49,082 bases of DNA from positions 1 to 49,082 of the IMG/VR virus record IMGVR_UViG_3300017971_000371; one strand, given 5' to 3'. Origin of the DNA: a virus. The position numbers and the translations under genes are program-made. A model generated the notes under the pieces. It was not told the DNA's origin. It saw only the letters and a list, made by a program, of their open reading frames with translations, and made no database searches. Position 1 is the first letter of the stretch; each line of letters starts with the position of its first letter. Shown in pieces: positions 33,700 through 41,718 of this stretch.

Positions 33700-34230
33700 T
33701 CATTCCTCCGTCGGCTCGTCGACTTGGTGGAAGTGCGGGCTCGCTTTCATGAACCGTCGAAGATCTCCCGGCGACACGTTCGCGGGAATCCATTCCTCGG
33801 TGCCTGGAACCTTCGAGCGCTTGAGCACCTCCGCGACGAACTCCGAGCAGAACAGGCGACCGTGCGAGTGAATTGCCTTGTCGACTTCCCAGCCGCCGAC
33901 CCGTAAGAGCACGGCACGGAGTAAGCCGACGAGCAACCCTCGCCAATCGTAACGCGCCATTCCGACGAATCTCCCCATCGCCCTCATGCCTATGCCGAGA
34001 TCGAGGTCGCTCTCCCAGTGCTCGATGTAGTCGAAGCGCGCGAGGTATCGAGCGTCTATGTCCCGCGGTCCCCGCTCGTCGATCTCGGTAGCGCGCCACG
34101 CTCCCCAAAACGGATCATCGTGCTTGACGAGCGAGTGGTTCACGCGGGAGCGCGTCGCCCACCGGATCAGCTTCCCATACCACTTGCGGGTCGCGGTGAG
34201 GCAAACGAGAATTCGGCGGCGCGTGCTCAT
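33700..34230 (-). CDS. Permuted papain-like (NlpC/P60-related) peptidase
   Basis: The product is 176 residues. The start chosen is ATG at 34230, which shares its A with the preceding stop (TAATG); the frame is open further upstream but lies inside the previous gene. NHSLVKHDD (His32) near the N-terminus and LFCSEFVAEVL (Cys128) near the C-terminus match the circularly permuted NlpC/P60 or YiiX-type layout, in which the His comes before the Cys. DYIEHWESDL and YDWRGLLVGLL between them are also typical. In virions such enzymes cut peptidoglycan peptides. It could be a virion-borne lysin or the endolysin of this phage; context favours the former. Confidence 0.62.
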   Translation of the reverse strand: MSTRRRILVCLTATRKWYGKLIRWATRSRVNHSLVKHDDPFWGAWRATEIDERGPRDIDARYLARFDYIEHWESDLDLGIGMRAMGRFVGMARYDWRGLLVGLLRAVLLRVGGWEVDKAIHSHGRLFCSEFVAEVLKRSKVPGTEEWIPANVSPGDLRRFMKASPHFHQVDEPTEE

Positions 34231-35033
34231 TATTCCCCGCTGTATTCTTGGTCGAGGTGAACTTGAACGTCGGGATACCTGACTCGACAATACTCGATCT
34301 CTCCGCCGTCCTCGGTCTTGTACGGCTGATCGTCCGAGATCTTGATCGTTACGCTGTAGAAGTATGGCATCGGCGCCCCAGGGGGGGCGACCGCCGTTCG
34401 TAGCGTGAGCGGTTGGGGGAAAAGATACTCGTACCACTCGATCGTGTTCTCGTAACGGTCGACCGAGATCTTCACGAGACTCGTGAACCTGTCGAGGAAG
34501 TCGTCGAGGTTCTTGTAAACCGTTTCTTTGATCGTCGTGCCGTCCTTTGCCTTGTAGATGATCAGCAACGGCGAGTGCATTCGCGCGTTTTGCGACATCT
34601 TGAGCCACACCGACGAGATAAGGATCGCCTGTCCCCATCCCTGATCGGGGTTCTCCGCTGGCGCGACCATGAACGCCGAATCGAAGTTGTTGTAAGCCAC
34701 GTTCCCCCCCGAGGTGAACGGCTCGAAGTCGGCGCCGTCGGTGTCGTCGAGATCGAAGAGATCGTCGCCGACCTTAGTCGCGGTAAAGGTCTTGCCGTTG
34801 AGAGAGGTCGTGCCGCCCACGTCGCTGAACGTGACATGCATCCCGGTCTCCACGCCAGCCGCGACGACCCGCACGCGCACCGGGGCGCCCGCGCTTGTTG
34901 CGACACTCTCGACCGCCAAGTCGCCAGTTGTCCACCCCTCCGAGGGCTTGGCTTGCCATGTCTCGGGATCGCGGAAGTCGTGACAAGGCAAGCTGTCGGT
35001 GTAAAGCGCGTTAGGTGATAGTCCGCTGATCAT
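34230..35033 (-). CDS. Phage structural protein with FCCH-like beta domain
   Basis: ATG at 35033 overlaps the preceding stop (ATGA) and has GGGAGG seven bases upstream; an ATG two codons earlier is too close to that site. The product is 267 residues. Residues about 50-110 (RVRVVAAGVETGMHVTFSDV, SLNGKTFTATKVGDDLFDLD, FTSGG) follow the pattern of the E1-FCCH-type domain found in many phage surface proteins (G-M-x-x-LNG-x-x-F-x-V ... F-x-L). The C-terminal part (YSVTIKISDDQPYKTEDGGE) is beta-rich. Function is unknown; the head-tail junction or a head appendage is likely from position. Confidence 0.62.
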   Translation of the reverse strand: MISGLSPNALYTDSLPCHDFRDPETWQAKPSEGWTTGDLAVESVATSAGAPVRVRVVAAGVETGMHVTFSDVGGTTSLNGKTFTATKVGDDLFDLDDTDGADFEPFTSGGNVAYNNFDSAFMVAPAENPDQGWGQAILISSVWLKMSQNARMHSPLLIIYKAKDGTTIKETVYKNLDDFLDRFTSLVKISVDRYENTIEWYEYLFPQPLTLRTAVAPPGAPMPYFYSVTIKISDDQPYKTEDGGEIEYCRVRYPDVQVHLDQEYSGE

Positions 35034-35497
35034 CCCCATGCCTCCCAGTTGAAACCGACGGAGATCCCGCTCCGTCCTTTTGCTCTCATGCTGATCATGA
35101 AATGGTCTTCGCGAACGTCGATCACTTGAATGTCGGTCGCGTTGCTCATTTCGGAATTAGAGATCGCGACCTTCGGAATCTCCGCGAAGCGAAAACCGAA
35201 CTGGACACAAACCCGGTGTTCCGTCCATCCGTTGCTATTGGCGTAAAGCTCTTGATAGGAATATCCCGACGTCCGCTTGAACCTCGGGCCCTTTGTTTGG
35301 GCGGTCGCGACGATACCTTCGAGCGAGGTTTGGAGCGCCTCGGAAAGCTCGGTCGCAAACCAAATCTTGAGCCACCTCTCCGACGGGTGAAACGAGATAT
35401 TCTCGATCGCCGGAAAGCCCGCTCGCTCGGTCTCGACCTCCACATAGCCCTGATTCGGAACAGCGTCGAGACCTCCAAATTCGTAGAGATAGGACAT
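35030..35497 (-). CDS. Unassigned virion protein, 155 residues
   Basis: ATG at 35497 overlaps the stop of the fibre gene upstream (TAATG); the frame continues upstream only within that gene. The product begins MSYLYEFGGLDAVPNQGYVE and contains ISFHPSERWLKIWFATELSE, FGFRFAEIPKVAISNSEMSN and QVIDVREDHFMISMRAKGRS, a beta-sandwich-like alternation ending WEAWG. No family is known to me. The double overlap with both neighbours suggests fixed stoichiometry with the fibre-like protein at 35497-37005. Confidence 0.6.
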   Translation of the reverse strand: MSYLYEFGGLDAVPNQGYVEVETERAGFPAIENISFHPSERWLKIWFATELSEALQTSLEGIVATAQTKGPRFKRTSGYSYQELYANSNGWTEHRVCVQFGFRFAEIPKVAISNSEMSNATDIQVIDVREDHFMISMRAKGRSGISVGFNWEAWG

Positions 35498-37005
35498 TAG
35501 TAATTCTTCTCCATGCCTAGCATCGCGGAATTGAGGTTCCCCGAGAGCGCCGAGTGATCGAAAATCCATTCGATATAATCTCCGACGTCGAGGTCAAGGA
35601 TCACGGGGGGAAGAGTTATCGCCTGATCCTCGTTGCCGTAGTTCCCCGTTCGGAGCCGCGTCCCGGTGACCTCGGTCGTTCCGTTCTTGCGAACCCACGC
35701 CTCGCATGTCCAAGTGAACCCGCCTGTGCTGTCGATATTTGCAAATCCGCTAACGTGGTATTCGCCCTTGAAAGCCGCATAGAGTCTGGTCGGATTCGTA
35801 GGATTATCCCAGTAGCTAACGTCGGGGTTCCCGCCGTGATCCTCGGTGTCGAACGGGACCGGGGTCGGCGTCCCGAAGTTGCTCGACGCCCACGTCGCCG
35901 CGCGCCGAACCTGCAAATGGTGGTGGACCGTTGAGATCCTCATCCACGTTGTCGCGAGACCTCCGTTCACGGCACCGAGCATTATGCTCTCGGAATCGTG
36001 CGACAAGAGGACCGAGACGAGCCCGTCGCTGAACGCGCCACTACTCGCGATGTCGACGGTCAACTCGTTATCGCCCGAGAAGTTGCCGACGTAGATCGGC
36101 CCGCGGAACATTCCATCGTTAGGGAGCCCGCTCGCCGCGGGAAGCGTGAAGGTGAGATCCGCGGTCGTCTCGTTGCCGGTGTTGTCGGTGCCGTCGAAGG
36201 CGAAGATCTTCCCGTCGTCGGTGCCGTCCGTGTACGGTGCGATCAATGCGGTCGTTGTTGAGAGTTGAACGCGTACCCCCGCGCGCACGTAGCCGCTCCC
36301 GTCGTGAGGAACCACGAACGCCCAAGCGCTCCCCGTCCAGTAGACGATCGCGCCAGCCCCTACCGCGAGAGAGCCCGCGGTGAGCGTGCCGCTGTCGGTG
36401 ACCGTGTAGGAATCACCCGCCGTCGCGCTGATCCCGTTGAGATAGGACACACTCCCGTTCCCGACGTGGCTCGTCACGCTGATCGCCGTGTTAAAAAATA
36501 CCGCGTGCCCGAACGCGTAAAGCTCGGACCACGAAGGCGCCCAATCTTCGCCGAGCACCTTGCCGTAAGGGACCAAGGGGAGCGGCTCGTTCTTCCACTC
36601 GCCCGCGGTCTCGTCGTAATAGATCTTGCACCCCATACGAAGCGACGAGAACGTGAGGTCGCTCCCCTTGAGAGACCCCGCGTCTTGCTCGTCGGCGAGT
36701 ACGCCAGAAAGACCCGCGACGCTGATCTCGTCGCCCCCGCCATTTTGGTGAGACGAAGCGTGCGACGTTGGCGCTTGCGGGTCGGCAAGTGTGCCGCTCA
36801 ACCCCGCGACGCTGATCTCGTCGGCTCCCCCGTTCTCGTGCGTCGACGCGTGAGCGGGAAGCGTGCCGCTCGAAGCGAACTGGATCTCGTTCCCGCTCTC
36901 GTCGAGCGCGTAGAGGTTGCCGTCGCTCTTGAAGTAAAGCTCGGAATATCCCGCGGGCGGATTCGAGGTCGGCGTCGATTGATGTTCGAGTCTATGCTTT
37001 CCCAT
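35497..37005 (-). CDS. Head or tail fibre with HASxH repeats and C1q-like tip
   Basis: The product is 502 residues. The N-terminus has the LYFKSDGNLYALDESGNE element seen at many fibre bases. Residues 51-110 are two tandem 30-residue repeats with the core HAS(T/S)H-x-NGG-x-DEISVAGLSG; paired histidines in such repeats bind metal in known fibre shafts. The C-terminal 150 residues (HVSGFANIDSTGGFTWTCEA, WVRKNGTTEVTGTRL, VILDLDVGDYIEWIFD) look like a C1q/TNF-type trimeric tip. The start directly abuts the previous stop (TAAATG). Confidence 0.7.
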   Translation of the reverse strand: MGKHRLEHQSTPTSNPPAGYSELYFKSDGNLYALDESGNEIQFASSGTLPAHASTHENGGADEISVAGLSGTLADPQAPTSHASSHQNGGGDEISVAGLSGVLADEQDAGSLKGSDLTFSSLRMGCKIYYDETAGEWKNEPLPLVPYGKVLGEDWAPSWSELYAFGHAVFFNTAISVTSHVGNGSVSYLNGISATAGDSYTVTDSGTLTAGSLAVGAGAIVYWTGSAWAFVVPHDGSGYVRAGVRVQLSTTTALIAPYTDGTDDGKIFAFDGTDNTGNETTADLTFTLPAASGLPNDGMFRGPIYVGNFSGDNELTVDIASSGAFSDGLVSVLLSHDSESIMLGAVNGGLATTWMRISTVHHHLQVRRAATWASSNFGTPTPVPFDTEDHGGNPDVSYWDNPTNPTRLYAAFKGEYHVSGFANIDSTGGFTWTCEAWVRKNGTTEVTGTRLRTGNYGNEDQAITLPPVILDLDVGDYIEWIFDHSALSGNLNSAMLGMEKNY

Positions 37006-37758
37006 TTACCCTAGCCTTTGCAGCGTCAACCCCGACGCATTGGCGAGGAGCGCGAGGCTCGATCCGCCGTTGGCGAGTTGCGCCTGAACCTTCAACCTGT
37101 CGCCCGCGGCGAGGGACAAGATCCGCGTCACGCTGGCGGAGTCTTCTCCGAGGTTCAGAGTCCTATTATACATCGCCGCCCTCGAACCCGACAATTCCGC
37201 GAAGCCGCTCCCGGTGTCGATAGCGATCCGCATCCTGCTATCCGTGCGACTCGTTCCCGACGTGATTGTCGTTCCACAACGCGCGCTCACCAAGTAACGA
37301 CCGGCGACCAAAACGACCACGGAGGGTTCGGGCGTCGAATGCTGGAACACGTCGCCCGGTGTAGCGACATTGGTCAAGGGCACGTCAACCCATGACGCCC
37401 CGACCACCGTCCCGCCCGCACCGTCGAACGCGTCGAACGCTTGCGGGTCGCTCCCGCCGAAAATAACGCTTGTTCCCTCGACGATGTAGACGCCTGATCC
37501 CTCCGTGGTGAAGGTGTCGTTTACTATGTGTTGGTGATCTTCCTTGACGCGGAAGGTGTCGCCGTCCTCGACCTTTTCCTTGACTTGATCGTCACCCTCG
37601 GACGCCGCGACGAGTTCCGAAAGTGTTGGCGTGCCGCTTACAACCTGATCCTTGAAGACGAGGTTACCGCTTGCGTCCTTGCCGACGGCGACCTCTTCCT
37701 CGCCACCGAGCCCGAACCACGAGGCAACGGTTCCGGCTAACTTCTCCCATCGCGACAC
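37006..37758 (-). CDS. Fibre protein with C1q-like C-terminal domain
   Basis: The product is 250 residues from GTG at 37758, with GGCGAGG close upstream. The N-terminal MSRWEKLAGTVASWFGLGGE is similar to that of the next gene upstream (MAWYEKLRGIIGNLFQFDGQ), which supports the GTG start and suggests a shared anchor. The C-terminal 150 residues (SWVDVPLTNVATPGDVFQHS, SVVVLVAGRYLVSARCGTTI, RILSLAAGDRLKVQAQLANG, LTLQRLG) have the strand order of C1q/TNF-like trimers. A head or neck fibre is likely from position. Confidence 0.65.
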   Translation of the reverse strand: MSRWEKLAGTVASWFGLGGEEEVAVGKDASGNLVFKDQVVSGTPTLSELVAASEGDDQVKEKVEDGDTFRVKEDHQHIVNDTFTTEGSGVYIVEGTSVIFGGSDPQAFDAFDGAGGTVVGASWVDVPLTNVATPGDVFQHSTPEPSVVVLVAGRYLVSARCGTTITSGTSRTDSRMRIAIDTGSGFAELSGSRAAMYNRTLNLGEDSASVTRILSLAAGDRLKVQAQLANGGSSLALLANASGLTLQRLG

Positions 37759-37771
37759 GCCCTCGCCACTA

Positions 37772-38602
37772 CTACGCCAGCGGGGTTACGTAGTGAACGA
37801 TCACTTGACCGGCGCCCGTGGTCGACGTCCCCGGCGTGACGGTGAGCGTGACCGGCCCGGTCGTCGACGAGGTGATCGGGGTGTGCTGCGGAACGCTGTA
37901 CTCGTTCGCGGCCTTGAGCTTCGAGTCGGTCGTCGCCATCACGGTCTCGTCGGAGCCGCCGTCGACGTCGACTTGAACCGTCGCCGAGTTGTCGTTGAAC
38001 GCGGTTTGCACCGAGTTCGTGACGCGGGTCACGATCGCACCGTCGGGGATCTCGGTCGTGCTCGAAACGCTCGAATCGTTGAAGTCGTAGTCGACCGCGA
38101 TCGCCAACTCGTGACCGAGTTGCGTCGGCGTCCCGTCTCCCTTGAGAGTCCACGTCGCGCCCTGCCTCGCATAGAGACCGTTTGCGATGAGCGAGATCGT
38201 CCCGCTCACCGCGGCGCGGCTCGTGAGGTGCGTCGCCACGTTGGACGGCATGACGACCAGCGCGGCGCCCGTGTCGTAGACGATATCACCCGCCGTGTAG
38301 CTCCCGCCCGACGTGTGACAGAAACCGAACTTGTCGGTGTTGGCGCCCGCGGAGGGGGGGCTCGCGCCGTCGAACGAGAACTCGACGTCGACCACGCGAC
38401 CGCGGAGGTCGAGCAGATCGGGGAGATCGTCGAGCGTCGAACCGCTCGCGGGGATTCCCGCGCCCCTCATGAGCGCCATCGCCGCGTCGGTGTTGTCCCG
38501 CGCCTCGATCACGCCCGAGTTGTTCTTGAGTTGCGGCCCGTCCTGCCCGTCGAACTGGAACAGGTTACCGATGATCCCGCGAAGTTTCTCGTACCATGCC
38601 AT
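37772..38602 (-). CDS. Fibre or decoration protein sharing an N-terminal anchor
   Basis: The product is 276 residues behind AGGAGAAAGCTCT. The anchor MAWYEKLRGIIGNLFQFDGQ, followed by LKNNSGVIEARDNTDAAMAL, parallels the next protein downstream. The body is beta-rich, with repeated Ser/Thr and Val (SGTISLIANGLYARQGATWT, DGAIVTRVTNSVQTAFNDNS) and ends PVTLTVTPGTSTTGAGQVIV followed by HYVTPLA, a common last strand of phage appendages. The role is inferred from architecture and neighbours. Confidence 0.62.
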   Translation of the reverse strand: MAWYEKLRGIIGNLFQFDGQDGPQLKNNSGVIEARDNTDAAMALMRGAGIPASGSTLDDLPDLLDLRGRVVDVEFSFDGASPPSAGANTDKFGFCHTSGGSYTAGDIVYDTGAALVVMPSNVATHLTSRAAVSGTISLIANGLYARQGATWTLKGDGTPTQLGHELAIAVDYDFNDSSVSSTTEIPDGAIVTRVTNSVQTAFNDNSATVQVDVDGGSDETVMATTDSKLKAANEYSVPQHTPITSSTTGPVTLTVTPGTSTTGAGQVIVHYVTPLA

Positions 38603-38625
38603 AGAGCTTTCTCCTCTCTTTTCGT

Positions 38626-38997
38626 TCAGTCGAGGAACACGGTTATTTTAGCGCGTCCCGTGGTCGGATTTCCAACCGGAAAATAAACAAAAATTTCAGT
38701 GTCGCTTGTGTAGCCGTCGAACACGTTGTTGACGTTGTAGTGGTTGACGTGCGTCGGCTTGTTGTCCGTGATCGCCTGGAACCTAGCTTGCGCGGCGGAA
38801 TCTCCGACGGTGATACCGAGACCCCCGTCGAAAACTTCGAGGATCTGAACGACGGTTTCGCGCACGGTATGACCGAACGGAACGGTCCCGATCTTGAGCG
38901 GACCGCCCGAGACTTCCGCGAACGTGAACTCGATTGCGAGCGGAAGCGGTCGCAGATATCGAAGTCTCTCGGGCGTGACTGCATTTCGTAGATCCAT
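38626..38997 (-). CDS. Unassigned small beta-rich protein
   Basis: The product is 123 residues. ATG at 38997 is fixed by an in-frame TGA nine bases upstream, although the ribosome site (GGTGAACGAACGGG) is weak. The sequence (LPLAIEFTFAEVSGGPLKIG, VPFGHTVRETVVQILEVFDG, IFVYFPVGNPTTGRAKITVF) looks like a compact beta-sandwich with a regular phage-fibre feature: a statement of property (VPFGHTVRETVVQILEVFDG) followed by AxITVFLD at the C-terminus. It may be an adaptor for the appendage proteins around it. Confidence 0.62.
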   Translation of the reverse strand: MDLRNAVTPERLRYLRPLPLAIEFTFAEVSGGPLKIGTVPFGHTVRETVVQILEVFDGGLGITVGDSAAQARFQAITDNKPTHVNHYNVNNVFDGYTSDTEIFVYFPVGNPTTGRAKITVFLD

Positions 38998-39052
38998 CCC
39001 GTTCGTTCACCCGGTTAGCGGGGAGTCGCCCCCGTTCCCACCGGCGCAGCTA

Positions 39053-39718
39053 CTAGGTCAACCGCGCTTGGATCGGCGCGCTGATATCCGTCATCGGCGT
39101 CGGCGTGCCGCCCGCGGTGTAGGTCTTGACCACGGTGATCACGTCGCCCGCGGTGAACGTGTTCGCCGCGGCGTCGACCGTCCCCGCGGTGTAGTTGGTT
39201 CCCGCGGTGTCGTCGAGCGTGACCGGCGCCGTGAGCGCTGTCGTGCCGTTGATCTGGACGTCGACGGCGCACGACTCGCCCGCCGCCGCCGCGGTCTCCG
39301 CCTTGGCTCCGAAGCGCTCGATCACGCCGTCCGCCGTCGCCGTGAAGCGGTGCTCGGTCACGGTCGCGGCGACCGCGAGGCTCTCGTCGTCGACGATCGT
39401 CCCGGCGCGAGCGTCGAGGGTGTCGAGGGCGGCGGACGCCGTCGCCCCCGTCACGCCCGAATCGTTGGCGATGTCGTCGGAACCGAGCGCGCCGATATCC
39501 GTCGCCAGTTGATCGAGAGCCGCGGTTGCCGTCGCGCCAGCGACGCCCGAGTCGTTGCTCACGTCGTCGGTCCCCACGGAACCGACGGCGCTCTCGTTCG
39601 CGTTGATCTGAGCGATCATCTCGTTGATCAGATCCGCGAGTTCCTTGTTTGCGTCGGGGTCGGGGACGATGTTCCGACCGCCCGCGAAATAGTTGTCGCC
39701 GATTGTGCTGAGTGCCAT
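39053..39718 (-). CDS. Fibre-like protein with two tandem 30-residue repeats
   Basis: The product is 221 residues behind GGAGGATCGAAA. After a helical start (ANKELADLINEMIAQINANE) come two repeats with the core DD(V/I)(S/A)NDSGV(A/T)GATA, then AALD-x-L. The same shaft motif occurs in many phage fibres. The C-terminal 110 residues (TEHRFTATADGVIERFGAKA, SCAVDVQINGTTALTAPVTL, TAGDVITVVKTYTAGGTPTP) form a beta-sandwich ending ISAPIQARLT, resembling head-fibre or capsid-decoration domains. A position close behind the capsid genes favours a head fibre. Confidence 0.65.
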   Translation of the reverse strand: MALSTIGDNYFAGGRNIVPDPDANKELADLINEMIAQINANESAVGSVGTDDVSNDSGVAGATATAALDQLATDIGALGSDDIANDSGVTGATASAALDTLDARAGTIVDDESLAVAATVTEHRFTATADGVIERFGAKAETAAAAGESCAVDVQINGTTALTAPVTLDDTAGTNYTAGTVDAAANTFTAGDVITVVKTYTAGGTPTPMTDISAPIQARLT

Positions 39719-39745
39719 TTTCGATCCTCCGTTTTTTTGTGAGGG

Positions 39746-40027
39746 TTAGTCGCCCCTCTTTGCGCCCTCTCGGTTCACCATTTTTTTGAGCGTGCGAACC
39801 GCGCTGTCGTAGCGAGAACAAAGGGAATTCGCAAAGGCGAGGTGAAGCTGATCCCATCGCCCGTCGGGGTTTTCCTCACTCGGGGGATCGTCGAACTGGA
39901 ACTCGAACTCGCGACCGCGGCGGTCCGCTTTCCTGAGTGGCAAACCTTCCATGTAGAGAAACCCTGCAACGGCTAGATCCCTTGTTGTTCTCACGCGCGG
40001 ACCCCGCGCACCTTTTGTGTCGCTCAT
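39746..40027 (-). CDS. Small protein, DUF5659-like
   Basis: The product is 93 residues; AAGGTAAAGAAAC precedes ATG. The core RTTRDLAVAGFLYMEGLPLR, then EFEFQFDD, then SRYDSAVRTLKKMVNR fits the phage family DUF5659 (Tx-DL-x-A-x-L-x-x-G, F-x-F-D, R-x-LK). These occur in structural modules of large phages and have no known function. It is the first gene after the three coupled Cys-rich proteins. Confidence 0.65.
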   Translation of the reverse strand: MSDTKGARGPRVRTTRDLAVAGFLYMEGLPLRKADRRGREFEFQFDDPPSEENPDGRWDQLHLAFANSLCSRYDSAVRTLKKMVNREGAKRGD

Positions 40028-40063
40028 GTTTCTTTACCTTCGGGCTTTACCTCAATGGCGATC

Positions 40064-40351
40064 TTAACACTCGCGGGCGTCCGCGCCTACTTCGATCGCT
40101 TTCCCTGATCTGATCCTGAATTCACACGCGCAACGCACACACGCGCACCGTAACGGCTTCGCAAATGTGGGAGCGCTGGCTTCACCTTGTAGTTCGTTCG
40201 CGACGAATTGAACGGCATTACAGGCGGGACAGCGCAGGATATGAGCGCCCGCCTTGTGGCGAATGATCTCCCCCGAGGCGAGAAAGGGTTTCGCCCCGAG
40301 CGAGTCGATCTCCTCGTTGAGAAAATAGCTCTTGCCTTCCCAATCGCTCAC
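40064..40351 (-). CDS. Small zinc-ribbon-type protein
   Basis: GTG at 40351 overlaps the preceding TGA (GTGA), giving 95 residues from MSDWEGKSYFLNEEIDSLGA. A longer reading of the frame lies inside the previous gene. Cysteines CPAC in the middle and CACVRCAC near the end can form a zinc ribbon; AHILRCPACNAVQFVANELQ is the typical first knuckle. It is translated after, and probably coupled to, the CxGTG protein upstream. The function is unknown. Confidence 0.65.
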   Translation of the reverse strand: MSDWEGKSYFLNEEIDSLGAKPFLASGEIIRHKAGAHILRCPACNAVQFVANELQGEASAPTFAKPLRCACVRCACEFRIRSGKAIEVGADAREC

Positions 40352-40731
40352 GCCTCGATCTCCTCGCCGGTCATTTGATTGATTCGCTCGTTCGCCTTGT
40401 CCGCGTTCTCTTTCGCAAGCGCCGCCTTGAGCTTCTCTCCCCCTGGCGTCTTGACGCCGCCGCGCCGAGTGACACACCGACAAATGATCGGGATCTTCAC
40501 CTCACCCTCGACCGTGTTGATCGTCTTGTAGCCTACGATCCCGGTTCCATTGCATCGCTTGTGCCCCGGCTTCGCCTTCGAGAGATCAACGTCTTCGGCC
40601 CGCGCCACCGGGGGCGCCCTGAGAGGGCCCACGCTCGCCGCTGTCGCCGCCTCCGCCCCTTCCCCTTGTCGGGACACCCGCCGACCCGTATCGGCCCCTG
40701 GACGCGGTCCTCGTAAGTCTCGCTCGCTCAT
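40348..40731 (-). CDS. Small protein with CxGTG zinc-knuckle
   Basis: ATG at 40731 overlaps the previous stop as ATGA. The product is 127 residues. A polar, Arg-rich N-terminus leads to HKRCNGTGIVGYKTINTVEG, then IPIICRCVTRRGG, which is half of a DnaJ-type cysteine knuckle (C-N-G-T-G with a later CRC). The C-terminus is a charged helix (LKAALAKENADKANERINQM). It lies in the middle of the coupled trio of small Cys proteins. The function is unknown. Confidence 0.62.
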   Translation of the reverse strand: MSERDLRGPRPGADTGRRVSRQGEGAEAATAASVGPLRAPPVARAEDVDLSKAKPGHKRCNGTGIVGYKTINTVEGEVKIPIICRCVTRRGGVKTPGGEKLKAALAKENADKANERINQMTGEEIEA

Positions 40732-41171
40732 GACTCGATCATCCCTTCCTCGATCGCGCGCTCACGCCAGCGCTTGAAAAAGCACCCGGCGCAATGATCC
40801 TCGAAGACCTTGTGGTCGCAACGGGTCGGATCTCCCTTCGACCTCGGACCCGCGCCCGCCTCGCACGGGTTGAGCTTTGCGTCGAGTAGTCGGAGAGGAA
40901 CGAGGATCGAGGCGCGAGGGTAGTCACGATCAACCACGAACGCGGGAACGAGAAAGGTATCGGGAGAGGTAGAGGTCGGATCGCTGTCGGCTTCGAGAGC
41001 GTCCGAAAGCGCGTCGTCGCGAACTTTGATCTCGCAGCCGCCTAACAAGTGCAAGGCCCCGCCGAGAACACGATCCCACGGAGCCTCCACCGGAACGGTG
41101 ATCGGTTCGATCGTGGTGAACGCGCCCCCGGCGAGGTCGCGCAGATCTGCGATCGTCGGGTAGCGGGACAT
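40728..41171 (-). CDS. Small Cys-rich protein, unassigned
   Basis: The product is 147 residues. The N-terminal two thirds read as a structural adaptor (MSRYPTIADLRDLAGGAFTT, APWDRVLGGALHLLGGCEIK, LVPAFVVDRDYPRASILVPL). The C-terminal third has four cysteines and a histidine pair (LNPCEAG, TRCDHKVFEDHCAGCFFKRW), a likely single zinc site. The ribosome site (AGGCGGG) is weak. It heads the trio of overlapping small genes. Confidence 0.6.
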   Translation of the reverse strand: MSRYPTIADLRDLAGGAFTTIEPITVPVEAPWDRVLGGALHLLGGCEIKVRDDALSDALEADSDPTSTSPDTFLVPAFVVDRDYPRASILVPLRLLDAKLNPCEAGAGPRSKGDPTRCDHKVFEDHCAGCFFKRWRERAIEEGMIES

Positions 41172-41179
41172 CGGCCCGC

Positions 41180-41674
41180 CTACTTGCGCGAACGCTTCGA
41201 CTTGCTCTTCGACGCCTTCGACGACTTGGGCTTCGCCTCGGTGCGCTTACGGGTCGTTCCCCCGCTCACGTCCGTCGAGGTGAGTGCTCCCCCGCTCTCG
41301 GGCTCCTCGGTGTCGGGCGCCTCGTCGTTCAGATCGTCGCTCATGTCGTCGAGGTTCACCTCGCGAGCCGCCGCGTCGCCGCGGGCTCGGTGGATCGTGA
41401 GACCGGCGCTCCGCCGACGTCTCTCCTCTTCCGCGATCCTCTCGCGTCGAACGAGATCCTTCGCTTCCGCCGTCGTGCAAACGTCGAAGGCGAGGGGCGA
41501 GTCGGCATCGTTGTGTTCCTGTCGGCAATCGCGCAAGTAGTCGGCGGTCGAGAGATCGACCTCGTACCAGCGACCCGACTCGAAGCGGACGCCGCGGAAA
41601 ACGTAGCGCCTGAGAACGTGCCCGCGCTTGGGCGCGAAGGGCTTGAGCCTGACCAACATTTTCGAAGTTGCCAT
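41180..41674 (-). CDS. Phage protein with beta N-domain and basic tail
   Basis: The start is ATG at 41674 (MATSKMLVRLKPFAPKRGHV) behind GGGAGAGAAACCG; 16 more codons upstream are open but lack a site. The product is 164 residues. Residues 1-65 (KPFAPKRGHVLRRYVFRGVR, FESGRWYEVDLSTADYLRDC) form a compact beta domain that I have seen in many phages directly after capsid genes. A charged helix follows (KDLVRRERIAEEERRRRSAG), then an acidic, and finally a Lys/Ser-rich tail (KSSKASKSKSKRSRK). Its function is not known. Confidence 0.68.
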   Translation of the reverse strand: MATSKMLVRLKPFAPKRGHVLRRYVFRGVRFESGRWYEVDLSTADYLRDCRQEHNDADSPLAFDVCTTAEAKDLVRRERIAEEERRRRSAGLTIHRARGDAAAREVNLDDMSDDLNDEAPDTEEPESGGALTSTDVSGGTTRKRTEAKPKSSKASKSKSKRSRK

Positions 41675-41701
41675 CGGTTTCTCTCCCTCTCTCTTTACCT
41701 T

Positions 41702-41718
41702 GCCCGCACGGTGCGGGC
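41702..41718. other. Tight stem-loop in the leader of the gene at 41674
   Basis: GCCCGCAC (41702-41709) faces GTGCGGGC (41711-41718), an almost perfect palindrome forming a 7-8 bp GC-rich stem. It lies between the decoration-type gene and the next gene. On the coding strand AAGGTAAAG follows it directly instead of a T-run, so it is more likely an mRNA 3'-end stabiliser or attenuator than a free-standing terminator. Confidence 0.5.
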
